From positions 1 through 34,719 of the forward strand of contig CAYUIV010000009.1 in assembly GCA_964444925.1 (NCBI GenBank): 34,719 nucleotides of DNA, given 5' to 3'. The translations under genes and the position numbers were made by a program. Below the pieces are notes generated by a model. The model searched no databases, was not told where the DNA came from, and was given only the letters and a program-made list of their open reading frames with translations. The stretch is from CAYUIV01 sp964444925. Lineage in GTDB: Bacteria > Pseudomonadota > Gammaproteobacteria > Diplorickettsiales > Diplorickettsiaceae. This document shows, one piece after another, positions 25,485-34,641 of this stretch. Positions within the stretch are counted from its first letter, which is position 1. Each line of letters opens with the position of its first letter.

Positions 25485-26696
25485 ATGTTTTATACTTGGC
25501 TTCAAAGACTTGGATTCGTGATGCTTCTGCCTGTCATTGTTTATTCTGTTTTTATGAGTTTTGTTGCAATCTTTCCATCCTGGCAACATTATTTCTTTTA
25601 CCGGTACCGAGTACCTACTGTTAATCTCAAACATCTTTCTACTCCTGAAAGATTTGGATTTCTACCTGATCAAGTTCATCCTTTCTTTATTGAACCCACC
25701 CACTCACTACAAGAAAGGTTATATGCTTGGCATATCCTTTCACCTGAAGTATGTCGTACGTTAACTCATCAAAGAAAGCAAAATGCAACGATAGACCGTA
25801 TAAGGCAGAATAAAGCAGCGCTGACTCTTTTGCAATCAAATAAAGAAGCACGACTGGTTATCTGCTTTCATGGCACAGCAGGATGCATTGCTTCAAGTTG
25901 TCGACCACAAAGCTACCAAACTGTTTTTGCAAAAGCACCGTATCCCATTCATGTATTAGCATTTGATTATCGAGGGTATGGTTTGAGCTCAGGCACGCCT
26001 TCGGAACAAGGCTTACTACAAGATGGTATTGCAGTGGTAGAATGGGCTATGCATGTGGCTAATATTCCACCGGAACGTATTGTCATTCATGGACATTCTT
26101 TAGGTACAGCGGTTGCACTAGCGCTAACTTCGCATTATGCTGCCTTACCAAAACCTATTATCTTTTCAGGTCAAGTGTTGTTGGCACCTTTTTCAGACAT
26201 GAAATCACTGATGAAAACCTACCGTATAGAAGGTATTGTTCCTATTTTTATTCCTTTGACAAAAATACCACTGATTTTCAATTATTTCACTTCGTTTTTA
26301 GTGAATCGCTGGCAAAGCAATACAGCAATTGCTTCTTATGTGCATCGCGTAGAAGAAAGTTTGACAAACAGGGCTTATCACATCCATCTTCTTCATACAC
26401 AAACAGATGCGATACTTTCATCCATCAACAGTGACAAATTATTTTGGCATGCTGTCAATGCTTCTGCACCCATGACTTATGAAAAACTATCTCAACGAAA
26501 AGAAGCAGTAAAAGTGCATTTAGATAAACAAGGGTGGCAAGTCACGCATCACACACCACACGGTTTGATTCGTCAAACCATGCTTTATCAAGGTTCGCAT
26601 GAGAGATTGATGATTCACCCTATCGTTAGCCTTGCAGTTTTAGACGCATTTGCACATCCAAAAACAGTACTTGATACGGTTCACTCGAAAGCATAG
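25485..26696 (+). CDS. Membrane-anchored ABHD12-like alpha/beta hydrolase, copy 1
   Basis: Encodes 403 residues: one N-terminal membrane span (about 8-32) and a serine-hydrolase domain. The order of features resembles eukaryotic ABHD12/ABHD13-type lipases: RFGFLPDQVHPFFIEP, the oxyanion-hole HGTAGC, FDYRGYGLSSGTPSEQGLLQDG, and the nucleophile elbow GHSLG (Ser near residue 206). The acid Asp is in HTQTDAIL, and the His is in GSHERL, so the triad looks complete. ABHD12 enzymes act on lysophospholipids and monoacylglycerols; the substrate here is unknown. This copy is the most divergent of three tandem paralogues, and its C-terminus is shorter. No ribosome-binding site precedes the ATG. Confidence 0.85.
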   Translation: MFYTWLQRLGFVMLLPVIVYSVFMSFVAIFPSWQHYFFYRYRVPTVNLKHLSTPERFGFLPDQVHPFFIEPTHSLQERLYAWHILSPEVCRTLTHQRKQNATIDRIRQNKAALTLLQSNKEARLVICFHGTAGCIASSCRPQSYQTVFAKAPYPIHVLAFDYRGYGLSSGTPSEQGLLQDGIAVVEWAMHVANIPPERIVIHGHSLGTAVALALTSHYAALPKPIIFSGQVLLAPFSDMKSLMKTYRIEGIVPIFIPLTKIPLIFNYFTSFLVNRWQSNTAIASYVHRVEESLTNRAYHIHLLHTQTDAILSSINSDKLFWHAVNASAPMTYEKLSQRKEAVKVHLDKQGWQVTHHTPHGLIRQTMLYQGSHERLMIHPIVSLAVLDAFAHPKTVLDTVHSKA

Positions 26697-26959
26697 GTAG
26701 TACCTATTGAGTATTGGCCATACAAGTAAGATACTTAATGTCACACTTTTCATTCCTTTTTATCCTCCCATAATAAAGAGCAAAAATTATTGCAATATTA
26801 AATTTGAAACAGAATCACCTGTTATCACTTTACGATTGGATGATTTTTTATAGAAGAAACACGAGCATTGTTATTTAAATGGGAAAAGATGATCTCTTGT
26901 CTTTTAAGTGATAAATAAACTACACTGGATTATATTTCCTATTAACTTTAATCATTAGG
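26697..26959. other. Gap between hydrolase copies 1 and 2
   Basis: About 263 bases without a gene. Its 3' end (26947-26966) is a 20-base segment that recurs exactly before copy 3. A weak TTGTCT/TACACT promoter-like pair is possible around 26897-26926. No terminator hairpin with a T-run was seen after copy 1. Confidence 0.3.
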
Positions 26960-26966
26960 ATGATGT
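26947..26966 (+). repeat. 20-base identical start-site leader before hydrolase copy 2
   Basis: Bases TTTAATCATTAGGATGATGT, covering an AGGA ribosome-binding-like element and two consecutive ATG codons, are identical to 28302-28321 before copy 3. The two copies were therefore duplicated together with their start region. The AGGA directly abuts the first ATG, so the second ATG may be the one used. Confidence 0.7.
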
Positions 26967-28273
26967 ACTATTTCTTATTTCAATTTTTTGAATTTGTTAC
27001 TGTAAGTCTTAATTTATACTTAGCTTTTACGACATTGACGACGCTAATCGTGTTGATTGTTCTCACTCCTTTCATAAACAGGCAAATACTTTATCTTCAT
27101 CGATTTCCTTCAATTAATTTAAAAGATCTTGCTGTACCAGAAAAATTTGGATTTCTACCTGGTCAAGTGAATGAATTTTTTATTGAACCCATAAATGAAA
27201 AACAAGAACGATTATATGCATGGCATCTAGTATCAAAGGAAATTTACCATCAACATTTTCTTGAAAACTCAACGGCAAGCTTTATCCCTTCGGATAAGAA
27301 AATACTTCAATCATTACAATGGTTAAAGTCTGATCAAGAGGTCCACCTTATCAGCTATTTGCATGGTGCTACAGGCTGTATCGCCTCAGATTATAGAGCA
27401 CCTAGTTATCGCGCAGCCATACAAGTTTCTCCCAAACATACGCATCTCATTGCCTTTGATTATCGAGGCTTTGGGTTGAGTACAGGCACGCCTTCGCAAG
27501 AAGGGTTAGTACAAGATGGAATTGCGGTGGTGGAATGGGCACTGAAAGTTGCTCACATTCCTCCCGAACGTATTGTACTCTATGGCCATTCATTAGGTGC
27601 TGCAGTTGCATCTATAGTGATGGAACATTATGCAGCGTTACCTAGCCCCGTATTTTTTTCAGGTCATATCTTTGTTGCACCTTTTAGAGACATTGCTACG
27701 TGGCTTGCAAGTTATCGTTTAGGTGGATTTTTTATTATACAAGACCTCGTTCCAAATATACCACCACTGATTCGCTTTCTTTACTCTTTACTCGTTGACA
27801 CCTGGTCGTGCGAGCGAGCAATGACACAGTACCTACGCTATCGCCATGCAAATGAAACACAATACCCGTATTATATCCACTTGATTCACGCTAAGAATGA
27901 TCCACTTACTAGTGTTGAGCATAGCCACCACCTCTTTTGGCACGCAGTTAAAACAGTAGTCCCCATTACGTTTCAACAACTCGCTGAGCGAAAACAAATT
28001 GCAAAAGTTGATTTAAAACAGGGAGGGTGGCAAGTCTCGCATACCACAACACAAGGCTGTATTCGCCAAACCGTCATGAACGAAGGGGGGCATAGTAAGC
28101 TAACCACCTCTTCTTTCACCAGTGTTGCAGTACGGCAAGCATTTTGCTACAAACAAACACCTTTAAATAATATGACAAGCTTATTTTTTAAAACAACACC
28201 TAAGCCTACTACACAAGAAACTATTTTAGTTGAGACGGAAAAAAATATTTCTGCTCTTTTAGACAACAGATAA
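26960..28273 (+). CDS. Membrane-anchored ABHD12-like alpha/beta hydrolase, copy 2
   Basis: Encodes 437 residues, the longest of the three tandem paralogues. A strong N-terminal membrane span (about 10-35) is followed by KFGFLPGQVNEFFIEP, HGATGCIASDYRAPSYRAA, FDYRGFGLSTGTPSQEGL and the GHSLG nucleophile elbow. The catalytic acid is in KNDPLTS and the His in GGHSKL. Its C-terminal tail continues for about 50 residues past the His and is rich in Thr and Lys. Compared with copy 3, the nucleophile region and the C-terminal region are almost identical, whereas the N-terminus and the cap between the elbow and the acid differ. The gap to copy 3 is only 41 bases, so 2 and 3 probably share a transcript. 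Confidence 0.87.
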   Translation: MMYYFLFQFFEFVTVSLNLYLAFTTLTTLIVLIVLTPFINRQILYLHRFPSINLKDLAVPEKFGFLPGQVNEFFIEPINEKQERLYAWHLVSKEIYHQHFLENSTASFIPSDKKILQSLQWLKSDQEVHLISYLHGATGCIASDYRAPSYRAAIQVSPKHTHLIAFDYRGFGLSTGTPSQEGLVQDGIAVVEWALKVAHIPPERIVLYGHSLGAAVASIVMEHYAALPSPVFFSGHIFVAPFRDIATWLASYRLGGFFIIQDLVPNIPPLIRFLYSLLVDTWSCERAMTQYLRYRHANETQYPYYIHLIHAKNDPLTSVEHSHHLFWHAVKTVVPITFQQLAERKQIAKVDLKQGGWQVSHTTTQGCIRQTVMNEGGHSKLTTSSFTSVAVRQAFCYKQTPLNNMTSLFFKTTPKPTTQETILVETEKNISALLDNR

Positions 28274-28301
28274 ATTATACTGAAATGAACTTTTTATGAA
28301 T

Positions 28302-28321
28302 TTTAATCATTAGGATGATGT
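28302..28321 (+). repeat. 20-base identical start-site leader before hydrolase copy 3
   Basis: Exact repeat of 26947-26966, including the AGGA element and both ATG codons. In copy 3 the first ATG is at 28315. Marks the upstream limit of the shared, duplicated unit. Confidence 0.7.
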
Positions 28322-29607
28322 CTTATTTTTTATTGCAATTTATTAAACTCTTTGTCATAAGCCTTGATGTATATCTTGTTCTGGCTATACTGACGACACT
28401 GATCGTACTGACTATTCTAATTCCTGTCGTGCATAAACAAATACCTTATTTCCATCAGTTTACCCTAGTGAATCTAGAATACCTGTCTATACCAGAAAAA
28501 TTTGGATTTTTACCTGGTCAAGTGCATCCATTTTTTATTGAACCAACAAATGAAAAACAAGAGCGATTATATGCATGGCACTTATTATCAAAAGAAATCC
28601 ATCATCAACGTTTTCTTGAGAATACAATGTCACCTATCAATGCATTCAAACAACAATTGAAACCATTGCAATGGTTAAAGTCGGATAAAAGTGCACATCT
28701 TATTATCTATTTACACGGTGCTTCGGGGTGTGTTGCCTCAGACTATAGAGCACCTAGTTACCGCGCAGCCATGCAAGTGGCTTCCAAGCATACACATCTC
28801 ATTGCCTTTGATTATCGAGGTTTTGGGTTAAGTTCAGGTATGCCTTCACAGCAAGGGTTAGTACAAGATGGTATTGCCGTTGTGGAATGGGCACTGAAAG
28901 TTGCTCACATTCCTCCCGAACGTATTGTACTTTATGGTCACTCATTGGGTGCTGCGGTTGCATGTGTAGTGATGGAGCATTATGCAGCTTTACCTAACCC
29001 TATATTATTTTCAGGTCATGTATTCATTGCGCCTCTTGTAGATGTTACGACATGGCTTACAGATTATCTTGTAGGAGGCTATTTTACTACTTTAAATTTA
29101 TTTCCAAATATACGACCACTCCTTCATTCGATCCGTTTTTTAGTGGTTGAAAATTGGTCGTACGAAAAAGCGATAACACGATATCTACGCTATTGCAATG
29201 AAAATGAGATACCACATCCGTATTATATTCACTTAATTCATGCTAGAAATGATCGAATTACTAACGTTAAGCATAGTCATCATCTCTTTTGGAGCATGGT
29301 CAAAACATGTGTTTCAATTACGCCTCAACAACTCGCTGAGCGAAAACAAATTGCAAAAGTTAATTTAGAACAAGGAGGATGGCAAGTGTCGCATACTACA
29401 ACACAAGGCTGTATTCGTCAAACCGTCATGAACGAAGGGGGGCATAGCAAGCTAACCACCTCTTCTTTCACGAGCGTTGCAGTAGAGCAAGCATTTTGCT
29501 ACAAACAAACACCTTTAAATGATATAACGAGCTTATTTTTTGAAAAAAAACCTAAGCCTGTGACACAAGCAAAAGAGAAGGCTTTGCTTTTTAGGCTGCG
29601 ACAATAA
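28315..29607 (+). CDS. Membrane-anchored ABHD12-like alpha/beta hydrolase, copy 3
   Basis: Encodes 430 residues in the same layout as copy 2: membrane span (about 8-35), KFGFLPGQVHPFFIEP, oxyanion-hole HGASGCVASDYRAPSYRAA, FDYRGFGLSSGMPSQQGL, nucleophile elbow GHSLG, acid in RNDRITN, and His in GGHSKL. The triad appears intact. Its N-terminal segment HPFFIEPTNEKQERLYAWHLLS sits between copies 1 and 2 in similarity. Stretches identical to copy 2 at the DNA level include 50 bases (28882-28931 and 27530-27579) and long runs near the 3' end (from 29327 and 27975). The tail after the His is shorter than in copy 2 and ends LLFRLRQ. Substrate and localisation are unknown; an inner-membrane anchor with the domain on either face is possible. 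Confidence 0.87.
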   Translation: MMSYFLLQFIKLFVISLDVYLVLAILTTLIVLTILIPVVHKQIPYFHQFTLVNLEYLSIPEKFGFLPGQVHPFFIEPTNEKQERLYAWHLLSKEIHHQRFLENTMSPINAFKQQLKPLQWLKSDKSAHLIIYLHGASGCVASDYRAPSYRAAMQVASKHTHLIAFDYRGFGLSSGMPSQQGLVQDGIAVVEWALKVAHIPPERIVLYGHSLGAAVACVVMEHYAALPNPILFSGHVFIAPLVDVTTWLTDYLVGGYFTTLNLFPNIRPLLHSIRFLVVENWSYEKAITRYLRYCNENEIPHPYYIHLIHARNDRITNVKHSHHLFWSMVKTCVSITPQQLAERKQIAKVNLEQGGWQVSHTTTQGCIRQTVMNEGGHSKLTTSSFTSVAVEQAFCYKQTPLNDITSLFFEKKPKPVTQAKEKALLFRLRQ

Positions 29608-29927
29608 AAAAGTATTTTTAATAAATTCTTTACTGTTCACAAAATTATTTGTTGTACTATTTTAGCCAATAGAGAAAATTAGCAGTAGGCAGACTTTGAA
29701 AAGTATTTCGTAATAAAAAACTGTCATGAATGAAACGTGTTTTTTAGAAAGAGTACATATCAACCCACCAATATGTCTATTGTTTTTATGACTTATTTTA
29801 GACTAGCTTGTGTACAGTAGGTGAAAAAGTAGTGCTAGGTATCTACAAAAGTACATGCGTATCTAGCATCGCACTCATTCCTATTTTTTAGATGAATACA
29901 CTTATTTTTCTGAATCGAAAACTTAAT
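29608..29927. other. Gap between hydrolase copy 3 and prfB, with a weak hairpin
   Basis: About 320 bases with no gene, between two converging transcripts. An imperfect inverted repeat, TGCTAG (29833-29838) and CTAGCA (29863-29868), sits about 20 bases before a run of six T (29883-29889 region). It might terminate the hydrolase transcript, but the stem is only 6 bp with a 24-base loop. Nothing else is recognised. Confidence 0.3.
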
Positions 29928-31035
29928 TTAAAGACCTTTTTCTAAACTTGCTTTTAAAAAAGGGTCAAGATTTCCTGAAAAAACGTCATTGACATTCCTT
30001 GACTCAACACCGGTGCGTAAATCTTTTACTCTGGCATCATCTAAGATATAAGAACGAATTTGACTACCAAAATCAATTTTACGTTTGCTGGCTTCTTGTA
30101 ATTGTTGTGCTTCCCTTTTTTCTTGCTTTTTTAATGCATAAAGTTTTGCTCGAAGTTGACGCATCGCTTGCTCTCGATTACGGTGCTGAGAACGCTCGTT
30201 TTGACATTGCACCACAGTCCCGCTTGAACGATGGGTAATACGTACAGCAGAGTCTGTTTTTTGCACATGTTGTCCACCTGCACCAGAAGCACGGTATGTA
30301 TCAATTTCAAGATCCGCTGGGTTAATCTGAATTTCATTTGTCTCTTCTATTTCTGGTGAAACGAACACGGCAGCAAATGAGGTATGTCTTCTTTGATTGC
30401 TATCAAAAGGTGAAAGTCGCACAAGTCGATGAATACCGGTTTCAGTACGTAACCACCCGTAAGCGTATTCTCCTTTAAAATGAACAGTAACACTTTTCAA
30501 CCCCGCAACCTCTCCCAAAGATTTCTCAGTCATTTCAGTCGTAAAAGAGTGACGTTCTCCCCACTTTAAATACATATGCAACAACATTTCCGTCCAATCT
30601 TGTGCTTCTATTCCTCCAGCGCCGGCTTGAATGTTAAGGTAAGCAAAATTTTGATCCGTTGTTTCCTTAAAAAATTGCTGAAATTCCCAATCTGAAATAG
30701 TGTGCGTCACAACTTCTAACTGTTTTTCAATTTCTTGTAGTACCATTTTTTCTTCAGGTGCTTCTTCAGCAAGCAAGCATAATTCTTCTATTTCTTGCAA
30801 TTGTATGGCAATGCGATCTAAACCTTGTATGACATGCACAATTTGAGCCTGTTCTTTTTCAACGCAATGGAGCGACTGGTGATCTTTCCAAAGCGCTGGG
30901 TTTTGTAATGCAGTATCTAGTTCAGTACATTTTTTTTGTTTAGTAGGGTAGTCAAAGCAACCTCCAAAGTTGTTGAAAGCGTTGTTTGAGGGCTTTTGTT
31001 GAACGGACAAGTTGCGTAATATCAAGCATATTCAT
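29928..31035 (-). CDS. prfB: Peptide chain release factor 2 (with programmed +1 frameshift)
   Basis: Reads UGA and UAA stop codons and triggers peptide release. Translation starts at ATG 31035 (MNMLDITQLVRSTKALKQRFQQ) and reads 27 codons to an in-frame TGA at 30952-30954; a +1 shift at CTT-TGA-C then continues as DYPTKQKKCTEL in the frame that ends at 29928. Total 368 residues, like E. coli RF2 (365). The open frame that appears to start at 31025 is not the true N-terminus. Motifs are RLSPFDSNQRRHTS (stop-codon recognition SPF) and the catalytic GAGGQHVQKTDSAVRITH with GGQ. The gene diverges from tsaE, with 56 bases between the chosen starts. Confidence 0.95.
30951..30966 (-). promoter_or_regulatory. 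Programmed +1 ribosomal frameshift site in prfB
   Basis: On the minus strand the sequence reads TGGAGGTTGCTTTGAC. The slippery CUU is followed by the UGA stop and C, the shift-prone context known from bacterial prfB, and an internal Shine-Dalgarno-like GGAGGT lies just upstream, as does AGGGGG in E. coli. RF2 scarcity slows termination at UGA and favours the shift, which forms an autoregulatory loop. Confidence 0.9.
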
Positions 31036-31091
31036 TTCAATTATAAAAATAGGGTGGAATGAGAGCCATAATACTTTGGAGAAATGTTTTT

Positions 31092-31553
31092 ATGATTTAT
31101 ACACTCACTACATCAAAAGCAATGTACCAGCTCGGTGCGCTTTTTGCAAAACAGATCGTAACGCACGCCATCTTTTTTTTAAAAGGTGAATTAGGTACTG
31201 GAAAGACAACTTTTTCTCGAGGATTTATTCAGATAATGAGTCCATCTACACATGTTAAAAGTCCAACCTATACGCTAATAGAGCTTTACACTACACAGCG
31301 CCAACATATCTTACACCTTGACTTGTATCGCTTACAAGATCCTCACGAACTCGATCTTATTGGTATTCGTGACTATACGTTAACGCCGACAACGTGGTTA
31401 GTCGAATGGCCAGATAAAGGACTGGATTATTTACCAAGCCCTGATTTTATTTTGTATTTTACCCTTGCAACGCATGCGCATCAAGTACATATTCAAGCTT
31501 TGACGCCTAATGCAAAAGCTTTATTAACGCGTTTACCGATTGTAGTGACTTAA
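31092..31553 (+). CDS. tsaE: tRNA threonylcarbamoyladenosine biosynthesis ATPase TsaE
   Basis: ATPase partner of TsaB/TsaD in forming the universal t6A37 modification of ANN-decoding tRNAs. The P-loop is KGELGTGKTTFSRG near the start, followed by KSPTYTLIELY and HLDLYRLQDPHELDLIGI, all family landmarks; WLVEWPDKG follows. I choose the ATG at 31092 (MIYTLTTSKAMYQLG), because it matches the family start and has a GGAG upstream; the longer frame from 31059 adds 11 residues. The resulting length is 153 residues. It is divergent from prfB and about 180 bases ahead of alaS. No tsaB or tsaD is in the window. Confidence 0.92.
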   Translation: MIYTLTTSKAMYQLGALFAKQIVTHAIFFLKGELGTGKTTFSRGFIQIMSPSTHVKSPTYTLIELYTTQRQHILHLDLYRLQDPHELDLIGIRDYTLTPTTWLVEWPDKGLDYLPSPDFILYFTLATHAHQVHIQALTPNAKALLTRLPIVVT

Positions 31554-31733
31554 TAAAACATTGTTTAAGTGTGTTGATTTTTCAGTCCACTATTTTTGAT
31601 TTTTTCTAAAGTAGTTGTAACATTTTAAAATATATTTAATACAATCAACAACTGTTGAAAAAGAGTATATTCTTGTAAAACCATTCAGTGTTCTTTGAAA
31701 TTAATACTTTTTAATCTTCCTAAATTAAATACT

Positions 31734-34361
31734 ATGCTTTCTAGTCAAGCCATCAGACAACTTTTCCTTGAGTATTTTCAAGATAAACAACATAAAATTT
31801 TATCTTCTAGTCCATTGATACCGGGTACAGATAGTAGTTTATTATTTACAAATGCAGGAATGGTACGTTTTAAATCTATCTTTACTGGCTCCCAAAAAAT
31901 ACTTTATCCAAAAGTTGTATCCATTCAACGTTGTTTGCGTGCAGGTGGAAAACATAATGATTTAGATAATGTAGGTTATACAGCACGTCACCATACTTTT
32001 TTTGAAATGCTTGGCAATTTTAGCTTTGGTAACTATTTTAAAAAAGAAGCTATTATTTTTGCTTGGGAATTTTTAACGAAAGTGTTAAAACTATCTAAAG
32101 AAAAACTTTGGGTTACTGTCTTTCATGAGGACGATGAAACCGCTAATCTTTGGTTAACGCATATTCAAATTCCAAAGGAGCGACTCATTCGTTGTGATGC
32201 AAAGGACAATTTTTGGATGATGGGAGAAACAGGTCCATGTGGACCCTGCACTGAAATTTTTTACGATCACGGTCCCAATGTTTCAGGAGGACCTCCTGGA
32301 TCCTTAGAAGCCGATGGCGATCGATATGTTGAAATATGGAACCTTGTTTTCATGCAGTATAACAGAGATCAAAAGGGAACTCTTGACCCTTTACCTATGC
32401 CTTGTGTAGATACGGGTATGGGACTTGAACGTTTAACAGCTGTCATGCAAAACGTTTCTGATAATTATGATACGGATCTTTTTCAACCACTCATTCAAGC
32501 AGCAAGAAAATTATTCTTACCACAGCAGGCTTCACAACAAACTTTAAAAGTGATAGCAGATCATATTCGGGCTATTAGTTTTCTCATTTTCGATGGAATT
32601 CTACCAGGTAATGAAGGACGTGCTTATGTACTACGTCGTATCATTCGACGGGCACTTCGTCATGGTTATCAAGCAAACATTCGTCATCCTTTTTTATACC
32701 AATTAATTAATACATTCACGACTCAAATGCAACCTGTTTATCCTTCACTAGAGGAAATGACTGCATATATTGAAGATGTGGTTAAAAGAGAAGAAGTACA
32801 ATTTTTGAAAACGTTACATACAGGTATGCAATACTTTTCACAATTTGTTGCGCATTTTCCTCAAAAAGTATTACCCGGAAATTTTGTATTTAAGCTTTAT
32901 GATACATATGGTTTTCCTGTCGATTTAACTGCAGACTTAGCTAAAGAACAAGGACTTGACTGGGATCAAGTCGAATTTGAAAAAGAGATGTATTTACAGA
33001 AGCAACGCTCTCGGGAACATACAACTTTTCGTGAGAATCCTGTGCTAAGAACAAATTTAACACAACATTTTTGTGGATATACCGATCTAAGTATTCATAC
33101 TAACGTTACGGCATTATTGAATCAGAAAAACCAAGAAGTAACCCAGCTAAATACGCAAGAAAAAGGGAGTGTGCTATTAGAGAACACACCTTTTTATGCT
33201 GAATCCGGTGGACAAGTTGGTGATACTGGACGAATTGAAAATCAAAGTCATAGCCAATTTTTTGTAACGGATACCCAAAAAAATTATACGGTACACTTAC
33301 ATCAAGGCTATGTAACACAAGGAACAATTAAAATAGGCGATAAGGTGTATGCAACAGTTGATCCTCTACGTCGCCAAGCGATTGCCCAAAATCATTCTGC
33401 AACACACTTGCTACATGCTGTGCTTAGAAATATCTTAGGCAATGCGGTTTTTCAAAAAGGTTCTTTAGTACAAGAAAACTATCTGCGTTTTGATTTTAGC
33501 TATCAAGGCTCTGTTGAGCAATCTATTCAAGTTCGTATCGAATCTACAGTGAATGAAAATATTTGGAAAAATTTACCAATTCGTACTGAGACAACATCAA
33601 TTACAAAAGCAAAAGCGATGGGGGCAATGGCAATTTTTAGCGAAAAGTACGATGAAACAGTACGTGTTTTAAAAATGGGTGATTTGTCAACTGAACTGTG
33701 TGGTGGCACACATCTGAAACGAACGGGTGAAATTGGACTATTTAAAATAACACATTTTAGTAGTATTGCAGCAGGTATTAAAAGAATTGAGGCAGTGACA
33801 GGAAAAGCTGCATTGGACTGGGTATTGCAACTAGAAGGACAACAAAAACGCGTGGCAAAACTACTCAATACTTCCTTAGAAAATAGTGTGATGTTATTGG
33901 AAAGTAAGCTACAACAGTTTAAAAAACAAGACAAAGCAAACGCAACATTGCAGCAAGCTCTCTGTCACCTCTATAGTCAAACTTTAATAAAAGAAGCGAC
34001 TTCTATTGGCGGTATGTCACTTTTAGTGACAACCATTCCTGCGATACTTGCTGATCAAGTACGTACTTTAATCGATCATTGTAGATCTCAATTACCTACT
34101 CCTTGTCTCATTGTATTAGGTAGCATCAATGCAGATAAAACACAAATTAGTATCAGCACTGCTAAACACTATACTGATTTTTTTGATGCTAGAAAATTAG
34201 CTGATCAACTGTCATCGCTACTTGATGCAACAGGTGGAGGACGTGCTGACTTTGTGCATTTAACAGCAAAAAGCACGAAGGAAAAAGATCTCAAAACAGC
34301 ATTAGCTACTGTTTTGCCTTGGGTACAAGCCATACAATCTCATCTTCACGTTTCTACATAA
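31734..34361 (+). CDS. alaS: Alanyl-tRNA synthetase
   Basis: Charges tRNA-Ala, recognising the G3:U70 pair, and edits mischarged Ser and Gly. I take the ATG at 31734 (MLSSQAIRQLFLEYF), because it matches the usual N-terminus; the open frame extends 13 codons upstream to a TTG at 31695. The resulting 875 residues equal the E. coli length (876). The class II catalytic core holds FTNAGMVRFKSIFTG, RCLRAGGKHNDLDNVG and HHTFFEMLGNFSFG (motifs 1-2). The editing domain has the zinc ligands in HNSATHLLH and ELCGGTHLKRTGEIG. The C-Ala domain ends GGGRADFVHLTAKS. All regions are intact. A 140-base leader separates it from tsaE. Confidence 0.98.
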   Translation: MLSSQAIRQLFLEYFQDKQHKILSSSPLIPGTDSSLLFTNAGMVRFKSIFTGSQKILYPKVVSIQRCLRAGGKHNDLDNVGYTARHHTFFEMLGNFSFGNYFKKEAIIFAWEFLTKVLKLSKEKLWVTVFHEDDETANLWLTHIQIPKERLIRCDAKDNFWMMGETGPCGPCTEIFYDHGPNVSGGPPGSLEADGDRYVEIWNLVFMQYNRDQKGTLDPLPMPCVDTGMGLERLTAVMQNVSDNYDTDLFQPLIQAARKLFLPQQASQQTLKVIADHIRAISFLIFDGILPGNEGRAYVLRRIIRRALRHGYQANIRHPFLYQLINTFTTQMQPVYPSLEEMTAYIEDVVKREEVQFLKTLHTGMQYFSQFVAHFPQKVLPGNFVFKLYDTYGFPVDLTADLAKEQGLDWDQVEFEKEMYLQKQRSREHTTFRENPVLRTNLTQHFCGYTDLSIHTNVTALLNQKNQEVTQLNTQEKGSVLLENTPFYAESGGQVGDTGRIENQSHSQFFVTDTQKNYTVHLHQGYVTQGTIKIGDKVYATVDPLRRQAIAQNHSATHLLHAVLRNILGNAVFQKGSLVQENYLRFDFSYQGSVEQSIQVRIESTVNENIWKNLPIRTETTSITKAKAMGAMAIFSEKYDETVRVLKMGDLSTELCGGTHLKRTGEIGLFKITHFSSIAAGIKRIEAVTGKAALDWVLQLEGQQKRVAKLLNTSLENSVMLLESKLQQFKKQDKANATLQQALCHLYSQTLIKEATSIGGMSLLVTTIPAILADQVRTLIDHCRSQLPTPCLIVLGSINADKTQISISTAKHYTDFFDARKLADQLSSLLDATGGGRADFVHLTAKSTKEKDLKTALATVLPWVQAIQSHLHVST

Positions 34362-34391
34362 ATAAAACCAATAGCATGAAGAACGCACTTG

Positions 34392-34425
34392 CAAAAGATA
34401 ATACTACGTAGTGTGCCGTCTTTTG
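34392..34425. repeat. Nested inverted repeat after alaS
   Basis: A 7-bp outer pair, CAAAAGA (34392-34398) and TCTTTTG (34419-34425), encloses a perfect 10-base palindrome, ACTACGTAGT (34403-34412). It starts about 30 bases after the alaS stop. A terminator or mRNA 3' structure is possible, but no U-run follows directly. The surrounding 34362-34641 holds no other recognisable feature. Confidence 0.4.
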
Positions 34426-34641
34426 TGTTATCAAGATACTACTTTCTGTGAGTAACGTCTAATAATGCCATTAACGTGTTATGATCTCTAGCTGAAAAAG
34501 AAAAGAACACGCGCTGAAAGCGGTACGGTTAAAAATGTACTCCACGAAATAAAAAATTTCTCAAATAACTTAATACTTTTCTTTTTATTGAACCGTTAAA
34601 AAACAGTGACTTTAATTCTTGACTGATTTCTTAAAGTTGAC

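Noticed and set aside
26697..29607. Mobile element behind the hydrolase amplification
   Set aside because: No transposase, terminal inverted repeats or target-site duplication was seen; tandem duplication explains the pattern.
30986..31025. RF2 starting at 31025 with a divergent N-terminus
   Set aside because: The upstream ATG at 31035 plus the CTTTGAC shift site reproduces the RF2 N-terminus and length; the 31025 start is an out-of-frame extension.
31695..31733. AlaS starting at the TTG at 31695
   Set aside because: Thirteen extra residues precede the usual family start; the ATG at 31734 gives the expected N-terminus and length.
33527..33934. Minus-strand 135-codon frame inside alaS
   Set aside because: Antisense to the AlaS editing and zinc-binding region, which is fully conserved on the plus strand.
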